A stretch of DNA of 64,000 nt from Caenorhabditis remanei (Eukaryota > Nematoda > Chromadorea > Rhabditida > Rhabditidae). The notes under the pieces were generated by a model that was not told the DNA's origin, searched no databases, and saw nothing but the letters and a program-made list of their open reading frames with translations. Positions 43,023 to 54,682 of this stretch are shown here, one piece after another (the stretch's first letter is position 1; the number at the start of each line of letters is the position of its first letter). The position numbers were made by a program, and so were the translations under genes. The stretch is from assembly GCF_010183535.1 (NCBI RefSeq), contig NC_071333.1, positions 5,454,587-5,518,586 of the forward strand. The letters run 5' to 3'.

Positions 43023-43692
43023 AATGTAATAATTGTTCTCTAAATTATTCTAATTTAGTTTACATTTATTTCATATTTTACTTTCTGTTATTTTCTCCCT
43101 TTTTCCCTGTTTCTTTAACTCCATTGGAAGCGGAAGCAATTCCCTTTCAATTCAAATCACCGCCATAATCGTTGTCTGCGTCTCCACTATCAAAGGCGCA
43201 CGCTATTAACAACATCACTGGTCTCGCCGCGACGACACACAGGAAACGAGTGCAACCGTAGTTGACCGACAACAACGACCTGGCCTAATTATAATTTATT
43301 CAGTCTTGTTTTTAGTTTTGTTTTTTTAACAATTCTCCTTTGTTGTTTGTTTTAGAAGTTGTACGTGAGCCTCGTCGGCGTCCCTCTGGACACCCCTAAG
43401 CTTTAACTAGCTAGGAATCCCCAGAGAGACTCCTCGAATACCTCGCTTACTTCTTTTCTCCCTTTTCATGTAATTTCCTAAAGGAAATAATCGATCAGGT
43501 TTTTAATGCAGTCCCTCGCGGGTCATGCTTTTCCCCTGAATAAATCGGTTATTTAATACACGTGTTAACTGTACAGCGGGACACTTCCTTTTACCTCTGA
43601 ACCACCTAATACGGAAGTATATTTTGGGCCCATGTTCCCACCCCACTCGGCACATTACCGGCGGCCTTCTGGAGACAGAAGGGGTGGCCACA
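42971..43692 (+). repeat. BEL/Pao 3' LTR, 722 bp
   Basis: It looks identical to 20083-20804. The pol ORF extends 52 bases into it. It is preceded by CCCCCCGGAG rather than by an ordinary purine tract and followed by the target duplication GCCTC. Confidence 0.95.
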
Positions 43693-43697
43693 GCCTC

Positions 43698-45640
43698 CAA
43701 CCTCCCCCTCCCTTTGTCATTATGGATGGTATTTGACTTCCCAAAAAATGGGACGTTAAAATTTATATTTTAATTCAACTTGGTTTGGATTCAATAATTG
43801 ATTTTCGAAAAAATAGAAGTTAGTTTTTTTCCAAAAATGGGCGAACATTTTGAAGTTTGGTTAAAGTTTAAATCAATTTTTTAACTGACATTTCATCTCC
43901 TTTATTTTGAGACTGTTTTTAATAATTGAGGAGATGCATCGCGTTTATCCATAATTTCACGGTCGGAAAAATTTTTAGAATCCTGAGAACCTTACGCGCA
44001 ATATGTCGTTTTACACAAAACAAATATTCATATTTTTCAAGTTACTTATGGTTCAAATTTCGAGAACTAGTTTTTTGAATATTCCTGAAATTCCTATATA
44101 AAGCAGCAGTCTCCAATTGCCTGGCAATTTCAAATTAACATAACACGTATTTAGTCTAAAAAATAATTTCCAGACAGAAAGCTCACAGAACACCCGTAGC
44201 AAAATGTGATCATATAACTCTTTACAAAACTGGCGCTATTGAGACCCATCATTCAAAATTAAACGTTTTTCAGAAAGTTTTGGTAGTCGTCGAAGGCCGA
44301 CTCCTATGCAAGCATACCCGGAGCAACATCGAACAAGAAAACAGAGAATCAATATGAGACTGGTTCTTGGATGTTTCCATCACACTGTTTTTAGCTAATT
44401 TAGTGTTTTTAAACTTTATTTGTAGGATTTTTAGTTTAGTATTTGATATGTATTATTTTGATGTTCTAATCACACTGTTTTTAGATAATTTTTCAATAAA
44501 TATTTTCACTTCACTACTCCTGCTTTTTCTTATGTATTTTGAATTGGTATCAACAATGGTGTGGTTAATCACAGTATTCTCTGCGGTGAAATGAGTTCAA
44601 GAGGCTAGGAACATTGTCCTAATAATTTCTGGTTTATTTTTATGAATGCAATATTTTTTTAAACTTTTATTAGCATATTGAATGTTGGGGGCAATGAGAT
44701 CGGAGATAAATGAGATTGTAGATAAAATGATACTTCTTCGGCAATGGAGTGAATTTTCAATTTTAGTGAGTGCTTTCCTTCCTGCACTCTGAAATATTGT
44801 TCAATTTTTGAAGAATTCAGACTGAAATTGGAAAAACTCACATTTTCAGTTGAATACATTTCAAGCATTGTCTCAAAATGAGAATGGAGCTGCTCCCGAC
44901 TGACTTCTGTTGCTCGTTGCTCGTTCCCAAAATTTCGTACTCAAATTGCAACCTCCTCATATCTGTCTTCTTGGCAGCTGGTTTCTCTTTTCTTCTATTC
45001 AGCGCTTCAGTTATTTTCCACTTTAACCCACCCTCTCAATGGTCTGGTGATGGACTTATTCTCAGCCTCTTGCCTCTTTATTGATAATCTTTTAACAAGA
45101 ATAAATACAATACAATATCGAATTGTTTGAACAAAATTGAGTACATAATAGAAGATTTTAAGCGTTCTTCAGTAACATGTAAGTTTCAGTAGAGCCCAGT
45201 TGGGAGAACACTGTACTTCTAATAAACTTGTACAGAAATGATTTCACGTTTAATTTTATATCCAAAATATGAAAAGTTTCCAATATCCTTTCCACAGGTC
45301 CCGGGTAGGTGGAAAATGTATTTCTTCTTTCATCACAAAAATTCTTTTGATTTCTATACAGACAAAATCAATTTTTTGAGATATTACTTTGTTTTATTCT
45401 AGTTTTGGTAATCTATCAATGGAATAACTTAGTTAATAAATTAATAAAAAATTGAGTAGCATAGAGAATAAGGAAGGTGGTGTCGAATATGAATGGCTAG
45501 GAATAAGGAGAGGAATAAAGTTGAGAGACGGCGAATGGTAAAGGTTTTAGCAGATTTTTTATTTGTTTCCAATGAATTTCATCTAAAATGTTGACTATTT
45601 TTCCACAAAATGCAGGAAACACTTACCAAATCTTCAGCTC
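43698..45640. other. Duplication copy 2 between BEL element and coiled-coil gene
   Basis: This is the counterpart of about 3083-4965. It contains the possible exon at about 44174-44357 and the coiled-coil-like remnant at 44659-45079, where the copy-2 sequence has an extra in-frame stop. Otherwise nothing is recognised. Confidence 0.5.
44659..45079 (-). pseudogene. Coiled-coil-like coding remnant, copy 2
   Basis: This is the duplicate of 3984-4404. It keeps the 7-base direct repeat at the frame change and additionally has TGA in place of TCA near 45045 in the upstream frame. The extra stop argues that this region no longer encodes a protein here. Confidence 0.3.
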
Positions 45641-48075
45641 TCATCGGTTCGATTTTTTTCCGAACTTTTTTATTGGTGGCTCAGAACCATCATTATCATA
45701 AACTTGGGAACAAATTGAGCTGTCATTATAGTTGGTAGAATCGGGCCCTGAAAACATAAATTTGGCCTCATTATCAGCTCTTCCAATTTCACAATCATTC
45801 CTACCTTTAAACTGGTGGCTGTTGTTGCTTAGATAATTTGAATCATGTTTTTTATTGAAGCAAACTTGAACACGATTTGTGAGTTTTTCACTATTTTGTG
45901 TGACAATTCCAGTTTCTTCAAATTTATCATAAGCGACAAAAATCTCGTTTGTCTTCTTTTCAATTTGATCCCTGACTTGTTTTATGAGACAGACATTATC
46001 AGCCATGTGGTTCTTCGGTTCTTCAACCTCAGTCTGATTATATTCTGCTGTAGTTTTCACGATGATATTCAATGAAGCCATAGTGTCTTTGAGTGCTTGA
46101 TTTTCATTCTTCAGTTGCTCAGCTTGCTTTGCCACAAGTTCTAGATTCTCTTCTAATTCATTCTTGTAACATTCAGTGGCATGTCTCAAGTTGATCATTT
46201 CTTTATTTTTCTGATCAAGCAAATCAGAAAGTCTCTTCACTTCTTCTTCCAATTTTAACATTTTGAACTTTGTTTTCTCAATCTCCTCACGTTGCATGCC
46301 AACACGTGATTGCGTTTTGCTCAACTGCGACCACAGATTACTTTTTTCTTGTTCTAGTTTACAAAATCTGATCTTCTCATCAGCGATGCTGCTATTAGAT
46401 GTTGTCATTGCGGCTTTCAGCTCCTCTATAATTTTTTCGTTTTGCTGATCCTTCTCTCCTAGTTTATTCAATTCCGTGTAATAATGATCCGACATTTTGA
46501 TTCGTCCTGACTAAATACACATTGTTCAAATTATTTGAATATTTATTTATTTTACCTCTTTTTCGTGAATCAAAAGCCTAGCCAGTGTAACAATCTGAGT
46601 GTTAAAAAAGTTCCAGAGACATCCTTGATCTTTTTCCGATAATTCTTTGAATTTCTTCAACAAAATTATGGTATTCTCATACAAATGAAAGTTCTTACCC
46701 CGGTAAAATCGGACAGCATTTGCAGAGCAAGGGGAGCATTATGGATCTGTTGGGTACTCCGAAACACGGCCATTCTGTCTGACCATTGTTTTTGGAATGC
46801 GGCAGTTGCTGAAACACAAAAATAAGTTTTAGAAAATAAACTTTGAAGTTTGGTGCAAGTGTTCTGAAAAAAGGTGCGTCTATAATAAATTGCTACAAAG
46901 TATGTGGTACGAAACGACCAAGTTTTTTGTCGGTTGACTTTAGTGCACAACGATTTGTCATATGAACCACTCGGAAAGTCACTGCCAACCTGCTTACTAG
47001 TAAATAAGTAGGTTACTTACTTAGAATATTCCACTATGTTTTTAAATATCGATGGAAACTCAAGTGTGCAAGGGATTTTTGACAATTTTTGAAACAAATT
47101 TCGAAAGATTTTGAAAAAAGGGCCGAGCAGCCGGGTAATGACTAAAAACTGTGAAAGATCTGAATAATTTGATTGACAGTAGCACTCTGAGTGGTTTCCG
47201 AATTCACCCTGAACACGGCTATAGTTTTTAAAACATGAAAAATTTTCAAAAGTACCCGGACTTCCAGTATAGTTGAGACGAGTCTGAAATGAAACAAAAA
47301 CTATTATCTTTCTATCATTGAGAATGTTACCTCATTTTGCTCAATGAGCATGATTATGATATCTGCAAGATATTCAATCAGTATTGGTCCTACTTGTGAC
47401 CTTAAACTGTCTTCCTGGTTCCTGTATTTCTGTATCATGAACGATTATCAATTATTTTTAAATGCTTTAAGTATACCTTTAAACATTCACTCATAGTTGT
47501 ACGAGACTGTTGGCGGTTGCTTACAAGTGGTGGAGTCAGAAAAGAAAGTAGGATTGGCTTCATTTGGTTTTTGAACGAATTGACTTTTGCATCTGGAAAT
47601 GAAATGTATTGTGTTGAAAATTCCCTATGGTGATACCAAGAGGGAGTTTAGATAAATTTTCCGAAGTCATGGAAGAGGAACGATTGAAAAGAAGAGGAAA
47701 AGAACCTGTAAAAGAGATGTGTGAAATCATAAAGTTTAAAATAGTTCACTAGATTTTTATTAAAAACAATCATCTCACCTTGAAAGTTTTTATTAGCTCC
47801 TAGAATAGCGTCGATCCCGTGAGAAAGCATAAAGCGAAAATACTGAAATAGACCATTATAAGAAAAAGTGAAATTAAACAAATAAAGGGACAAGGAAAAA
47901 AAGAGGATTCGGTTTGACAAAAGTTCAAATGTATCTGTGACCAAACGCATATGGTCATTATTTTCGTTCAAAAGAGAACCAGTTAGTGAGATGGGCGTAA
48001 CCAAAAGAAGAAGGGAACTCTTAATTAAAAATTGAACGTCTTGCGGCAGCTGCTCATAATCCTTACCTTCTTCTC
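45641..48075 (-). CDS. Multi-exon coiled-coil protein gene, copy 2
   Basis: This is the duplicate of 4966-7476. Matching exons are 47842-47779, 47592-47477, 47429-47331, 47283-47256, 46808-46699, 46654-46556 and 46510-45641, all with kept splice sites and frame. The stop is TGA here and TAA in copy 1. The polar C-terminal tail has diverged more than the coiled coil. The probable 5' exon (about 48075-47940) carries a five-base GTAAG insertion relative to copy 1 and has lost about 100 bases of the following intron region. The fold-back MITE has landed about 150 bases further upstream, so expression of this copy may be altered. Confidence 0.65.
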
Positions 48076-48225
48076 ATTCGCTCTTATTAGTTGGGGAGCT
48101 TAGCTAAGTACGGAAAAGGTGTGTGGAGGTTAAAATGGCTTTGCAATAGCAAAAGAATGAAATACACGGAAGCGGTATGTGAGTAAAAGCAAAAACTAGA
48201 AAAATGGAAAGATTTCATACACTAA

Positions 48226-49445
48226 CAAGGGAACCCCAAGCACTTGCAAGTTTGGAATTTGATGAAACTTTGGTGGGAGGTCAAGGACCACTCCAATAGA
48301 GCTCCCACAAAATATTGGAATCCGCCCGACACTCTGCTCTGAGTTATGGGCTCTCAAAGTTTGGCTCAGATTTAACACAGTAAACCTCATTTCCGCACTT
48401 CTCAACAGTTCCCAAAATGTCACTTTCCTCCTTTTGCCACGTTTTCGGCTGGCCGAGTGGCCGAGGGGATGTCCGTTGAGTTGGTGATGGAAGGGGGAAG
48501 GGATCGACCCCATGCCAGGCATTTTGGTTTTTTTTATTTTTTGTTTTTCCTGGGTGGACAGTTTTATCATTATTTGAACGCTCTTTGGGATTTTTTTATA
48601 TTGTCCTGTACTTATTTTACCATGAAGTGGCATTATTTGAAATTTTGGAAAAACTATTTTTTGACCAAAATTTTCAAAGTCCCTTACCAGTTGTGTGCCA
48701 ATTTTGCACAAAAAAATTTTCATCGAAATAATACTTGGGAATCATCAAAGACAGTACCCATGAACACATAGTGTATGAGAGACGTGAAATATATCCAGCC
48801 CTGGAGCTGATTTGTGGAAATTTTTCATTCCAAGTTTGTAAGTCTATCCAAAACTTTTACCGAGAACTGATCAAATGCACTTCGTATGTTTCTCATACAC
48901 TATGTGTTCATGGGTACTGTCTTTGATGATTCCCAAGTATTATTTCGATGAAAATTTTTTTGTGCAAAATTGGCACACAACTGGTAAGGGACTTTGAAAA
49001 TTTTGGTCAAAAAATAGTTTTTCCAAAATTTCAAATAATGCCACTTCATGGTAAAATAAGTACAGGACAATATAAAAAAATCCCAAAGAGCGTTCAAATA
49101 ATGATAAAACTGTCCACCCAGGAAAAACAAAAAATAAAAAAAACCAAAATGCCTGGCATGGGGTCGATCCCTTCCCCCTTCCATCACCAACTCAACGGAC
49201 ATCCCCTCGGCCACTCGGCCAGCCGAAAACGTGGCAAAAGGAGGAAAGTGACATTTTGGGAACTGTTGAGAAGTGCGGAAATGAGGTTTACTGTGTTAAA
49301 TCTGAGCCAAACTTTGAGAGCCCATAACTCAGAGCAGAGTGTCGGGCGGATTCCAATATTTTGTGGGAGCTCTATTGGAGTGGTCCTTGACCTCCCACCA
49401 AAGTTTCATCAAATTCCAAACTTGCAAGTGCTTGGGGTTCCCTTG
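48226..49445. mobile_element. Fold-back MITE, PIF/Harbinger type, 555-bp inverted arms
   Basis: The element is absent from copy 1 at about 7600, which gives the empty site. The ends are CAAGGGAACCCC...GGGGTTCCCTTG with a TAA target duplication, as in PIF/Harbinger (TWA) insertions. Arms 48226-48780 and 48891-49445 appear to be perfect reverse complements around a 110-bp spacer. Identical arms this long form a hairpin template and generate mirror-image ORFs of no coding significance. Confidence 0.85.
48450..48511 (+). promoter_or_regulatory. tRNA-like A and B boxes in MITE arm
   Basis: TGGCCGAGTGG (48450-48460) matches a class II tRNA (Leu/Ser) A box and GGATCGACCCC (48501-48511) resembles a B box. 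The mirror copy lies in the other arm. The acceptor stem does not pair, so this is not an intact tRNA. It may be a tRNA-derived pol III promoter relic. Confidence 0.4.
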
Positions 49446-52243
49446 TAAAGTGATTTAGAGTAGCAAAAATCCTGAAACAAAATATTTTTGAGAACCATAG
49501 CAATATCCCTCAAGAAAAGAATAAAAACTGAGAATACACATGTTCTTAGTCACATAGATTTTACTATTGATCCCAATTTCAGGTATTCATTGGTCGAAAG
49601 GTTTAAACATAGTGATTCCAAATCGATTTGTTGATGTAACCTTGACAAAGAGTAGAACTATGAAACAATCCGAACTCTCAAAATAATACTTATGGGAAAC
49701 AGGATATGGGTAAGTGGTCAATTGAAAAGGGTAAGTGGTCAATGCAAATAATTCGTTTCTTTCTGTATAAGTAATTTTTATTTGGAATATGAAAACTATT
49801 CAATGTGATAAGTTTTTTTTAAAGTTTTTATGATCATCATGCTTTTTGGGCACTTGTTAAGGTTTTTTTTTGTTTTTAATAGGAAATCAATTCTAGCTGA
49901 AAAGTTAAAACAACACATGAGGGCATTTCTCGTTGAATATACTCCTGGATTCGAGGGAGATTAGAGAGGGATTAGTCAGGAAGTGTGCAACGCCGTATCG
50001 GACACCGCATTTGAAAGCACCACGTGTTATCGATTTGTTTTATCCACTTCTTTAACTTTGATTGCAGCGTAGTGACCCATTGACTTGATCCAGTTTTTGC
50101 AACCTAGAGGTTTTCTTCAAAAAATTTAAGCTTAATGGCCAAATCAAGTAATTATTGTGGGGAGGAATGCATGCAAACAGCAGCATCAAATTATCTTGCA
50201 TAAATTGTTTATTTCAAACATTGAAAGAATGTCTTATTTTCAGACAGGACGATGTATTATCAAAATCTATAACGGAATTGATTTATTTAAATAATATCAT
50301 TCAGGAAAGTATACCTTTTTATTACAACTGTGAAAAAATGCTGCTCTGCAGAGTTATTAAAACACCCAATATCAAGCTCGTCTGAAGAATCATCTTTCTT
50401 AATTTCTGAGTTTTGCATGGATGTACTCATTAACAGTTTGATCAACACCTCGGTCTAAACCTTGGTCTAGACCTCGGTCTAAAACATCAAAAGTATTGAA
50501 TTTATTTCTTTGTAGGCTAAAATAAATAATCTCAAGAATTATTTCACTTTTCAATAATATGAAATCAGTAGAAGCGATCCTTAATGAGAAAACGGTGCTT
50601 ACAAAATCGATGTTGTAGGATAAAGTTTTTTACACATCTTCAAATGTTTTGCTATTAGTATAACGTATATTGATTATTGAGATGCTGAATATAAACATTT
50701 CCCTCAAAAAATTCGTTTAACGAATGAGAACAGCTCCATATTTTTACAATTTCCTGTTTAATTGTGCCAGTTTGATAGCCAAAGTAACAACACAAAACAT
50801 GCGTTTGCCTGAATAATGTACTAAACGGGTCGTCACGACACATTCAATGACATGATGAAACTCTTTGGTTGTTTCTAGTTTACCTAATAACTGTCAGCGT
50901 TGGCACAATTATTGTAAGTGTTGTAAATCCAGTCAAAAGATTAGTGTAATATTAATTCACTAATCTTTTTTGACGGGATTACACAACCTCTATACCTGGC
51001 TCTACCAGAAGATTATGTCTCACTCTTATTACCCTTAAAATGGAAAACTAATTACGCTGCGAGTAAATCGTGAAAGGAGGGGAAAGTGTCGCGGAAGAAA
51101 TAAGATGTAGATGATCTTTCATTCATCGAAAAAGGGTAGGGATAAAAACCTGTGGTTTTGTTGATAGTTTCTAGAAGAATGTTTGAGGGGAAGGAAAGCA
51201 CTTGATTTTATATAAAAACTGAACCACAAGGCAAAGAATACTGCAAAAAAAAACAACTAATTTGTCGTATTGGTTCATGGATTCCTCCAATCTAAAAGAA
51301 AATGATAGTTACAGTGTTAGCAAAACGGAAGCATTTTGATGAGGAACGCTAAAGATTTCCTCAATTATGTTGTTTATTTTGTTGTCGTTTATTCTAACAA
51401 CTCGCTATTTTGCTCATTTTCTCTAAACTGAAGGTTACACTTGCAGCCATTGTGGGTGCTTCTATGAAACTTTTGAACTGTTTTGTCAAAAGCTGGTCGC
51501 AATATTGCACTGATATAAAATCATAGTTATTTTCTGCTTGGGACATTCACATTTTTTCTATGCAGGGAATCACGAGTCTCAATATTTAATAATCACCGTA
51601 TAAATGAGTGGTGTGTAAAAATAGAGAGAGAAAACAGGTAGAGCCAGTTGGGAGACAGCTGGCGGGAGTAAGTTATCGAACGTATCTGCGATTAGAAGAA
51701 GTATAATCTTTTACAGAACTGATGCACGAAAAACCTCATTTTCATTTTTAGAGAATGCTGATGATCATCAAATGGGTTTATAGAAAGTTATTGAACGGAA
51801 TCAAGAACCAATTGAAAAACCAAATCACTTGCGCCGTGTTTGTTTTAAAGAATTTTCGATAAATCGGGTATATTTGAGTTTCAGGCCAAAACAGTTCATT
51901 TCGGATGTACATATTATCAATGGTTTCATGTTCTTGAGAAGTACATGACAGCGAAAGTTATTGTCAATCCAAAAACAATATTCAGATATTTCTGTTAATA
52001 ACTCATACTTTAAAGTGAAATATACAATTCCTGTCAGACGTCTTCAAAAATAGAAATAAGAAAAATGGTTTTCATTCTGTTTTGGGGGTTCTTTTATAAT
52101 TTTTGGTCTTCTACTTCATGCCAGGTGTCCAAGATTAATAGTTTCTCATTCATCTGATCTCACAATGCTTCCCCTCTTTTGGAGCTCATCTTTTGGCTTG
52201 TTCACACTTATTTTTCTAGCTTTCCATGAACCATGTACTAAAA
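49446..52243. other. AT-rich stretch without a supported gene, copy 2
   Basis: This is the counterpart of about 7608-10423, including the 12-bp triple repeat at about 50448-50484. No coding signal is recognised. Confidence 0.5.
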
Positions 52244-53105
52244 ATGAAATTACAGCTTTTTTCTTTTTTGATACTGGTTCTGGGTGACGAATTCATCCGC
52301 CGTCAGGAATCTTTTGAAGCTTCACACAATATTACCGTGTTTTGCCGTAGTGATTATTTCTGTACTTTTGGAGTCGTCGTCGAAGAAGATTAGTGAGTTT
52401 TCTATTATTCATGCAATTTTAAATGTTTGGTGCTGCTGTTATAGTATTGGGCACAATGTCATTTTTCGTCTTCCATTTCTCTGCTCAAAAAGTGGGAAAT
52501 TGCAACTTGAGATAGATTCCCCGTTTGAAGAAGTGGATAACATCTTTCAAGTAAGTGTTTGCCCTCAAAGAGTGACAACGGTTTTTCGAGACTTGACTTC
52601 TCTTATTTGAAGAATTTTAAAGAAAACAATTGAAAAATAGTCTATAAGACGTGATGAGGTTTTGCAGTGTTCAATCTAGATTTTATTTCATTGCAAATAC
52701 AATGAAAAATCTCCTTGTCGAAATAATGGTGATTTTCTACAATAACCAGATTATTATAATATTCAGGAATCATTTGAATCTGGAATCTTATTTTTTCACA
52801 ACTGTACGACTTCTGCTGCCGTGCTTCAAATGTTCCACCCATTCGAAGAAGTTAGACCAAACAACACGTAGTGTTTTACATAACAAACAAACTAAAATCA
52901 TAAAAATCTTTTCAGAATTCTCACTCAAAACTTGACAATTAATATTTCTGATGTTGGAGACCAAGATTATCAGCCAATGATAGAAAATGATGAAACCTTC
53001 CAAGACATTTCCGACGCTGTCAAAGAATGGATGTATAATGGGAAAGGCGGCGGCAGATCTAAAGTGGAAAACAAGTTCAGCATGAATCTATTCACCATGA
53101 GTTAG
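52244..53105 (+). CDS. Secreted N-glycosylated protein, 181 aa, copy 2
   Basis: This is the duplicate of 10424-11285. Exons are 52244-52392, 52445-52550, 52767-52867 and 52916-53105, with the same phases and stop. Only a handful of residues differ from copy 1, for example Ser to Phe after the first sequon and Glu to Asp near DISDAVKEW. The signal peptide and all four sequons are kept, so both copies look functional. Confidence 0.75.
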
Positions 53106-54679
53106 AAAAGTTATAAATGTAGTACACGTACACATGGTTAAACATTCAAGTATCTGAAATCATAATTCAGCTGATTGTTTTCTGTCACGTAGCATTATTT
53201 ATTACTGATCTTAATTCTTATTCTTGATGAAATTTATTCAGACGGTTAGTCATGTCTTCAAAATAACAATGATTTACAAAACCTCTCGAAATACTAAACT
53301 TTGTCAAAATCCCTTGATTTTTTTCTAAGGTTTTCGTAAGTCCATCATTATTTAAAGTTACACTCCGTCTTATTGATGTTACCAATACTCGCTCATCACA
53401 ATTTTTTCTTTTCTGTTTTTTTTTCTTTTCTGACCCAATGTTTCTATAAATGTTTTACACAGCTCATTGAACACGTGCTTTGAATTATTCTAGCCACGTG
53501 GTTTTAAAAAATTGGATATGTATTCTTTTATCATCCAATCCTCTTTTGTAAATGTCAAATTTTTAAATTTTTAAGTGTAAACTTGTTCTTTCCATTCTGT
53601 TTTGGTATCCTATTTAGTTTGATCAACCCCCATCTTCACTATTGCGTTTGAAGTAATTTCTTAATCTTGTTCACTCAACAAGAAAAAAGAAAAGAAAATA
53701 AAACAAGAGAAGACGTCACCAAAAAGAAGAAAAGGTGGTTATAACTACGATTCTCTCCTCTTATTGGTATCCTCGAGTGCGTGGTTGCCATGTCTTTTCA
53801 TTTTCCACCAGAAAAGAGAAACGGAAAACGAGTGTGAAAAACGAAGAGATTAGCCTGACCCCTGATGGCTGCTCAATCTTCTTCTTAACACCACCATTCT
53901 AATTTTACAACGCCTACAGCGTTTCCTAAATGTTCAAGATACTTGAGGTTTTAGACCACCCGTTTCTATTATTAGCGTGTTTGCACAATGTTAAAATATT
54001 GATAAAAACAAAAAAAAGAAAATGAAACGTGACATCTGTTCATTTTTTAAAAGAATCACATAGTTGAAGTAGGATCACATCAAATTTTTATTCGTGAATC
54101 AAGAAAACATGGGTCAAACGAACATCATTATTGGAGCTCTATAAATCTAACTTTTTTTTCGCAATAATAGCACAATTAACAATAAGAAAGAAAAACAGCA
54201 TAGACTAATAAAATATCATGTTTCATTGTTTTCAATCAGGAATAACAAACTTTAGAAGGATGGACTTCATGCAGAGCCTATCTGATGGTTTACAATTGGG
54301 ATCTTGTGGGAGTGAGTAACAGAAGATTGGTCATCTAATAACAAATGTTGAGAATGCGTAGATCCCATTCAAAGTTTTATATTTTGATTTGCAACTATTT
54401 AGCCCATATTTTCAATTAAAAAATGTGAAAAATGAGATAATTTTACTTTGAAATTGGTCAATTAGCAGAAGGATGGTTTTGAAAAATGAACCGGTCTACG
54501 AAATACTTTAAAAAATGAAATTTCAACTGCAAAAGTAAAATTCAAAGGCTGCTCTAATTATTCAGAGACATTTGTTTTTAAAAGAATACTACTTACAAAT
54601 TATCAAAGTCCGTTATTTTTTATCAAAGGGGCAAAACATGATACCTTTTTGGTCGATACGGAGTTCGAGTGACCAAAAT
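53106..54679. other. Stretch without a gene across the right duplication limit
   Basis: Duplicate similarity ends at about 54429. The remainder up to the charged-protein gene shows no feature beyond AT-rich sequence. Confidence 0.5.
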
Positions 54680-54682
54680 AAT

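Larger units (their letters stand above)
20083..43692 (+). mobile_element. Giant BEL/Pao LTR retrotransposon, 23.6 kb
   Basis: The element has TG...CA LTRs of 722 bp that look identical by eye. A 5-bp target duplication GCCTC lies at 20078-20082 and 43693-43697, and the empty site is in copy 1. Identical LTRs point to a recent insertion. Coding order is: a leader with two well-supported and two weaker accessory cistrons, then gag, then pol with protease-RT-RNase H-integrase order, typical of BEL/Pao. About 14 kb lies between the 5' LTR and gag, which is unusual because most family members known to me are well under half this size. No envelope-like ORF follows pol. The base composition and the CCCTCG hexamer set it apart from the AT-rich host DNA. 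Confidence 0.95.
15799..54429. repeat. Segmental duplication, copy 2 (interrupted by three insertions)
   Basis: This is the direct-repeat partner of positions 1-12616. The duplicated segments are 15799-18583, 19847-20082, 43693-48225 and 49446-54429. They are separated by a Helitron, a BEL/Pao element and a PIF/Harbinger-type MITE. Similarity ends at about 54429, after a shared AT-rich tract matching 12600-12616. Confidence 0.95.

Noticed and set aside
43022..43692. Envelope gene after pol
   Set aside because: Only the LTR follows the pol stop; no ORF with signal peptide or membrane segment exists there.
48441..48520. Intact tRNA-Leu/Ser gene
   Set aside because: Box-like motifs are present, but the acceptor stem does not pair and no proper anticodon arm could be drawn.
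48196..49448. Identical 104- and 166-175-residue frames in opposite orientation
   Set aside because: They are mirror images produced by the perfect inverted arms of the fold-back MITE, not genes.
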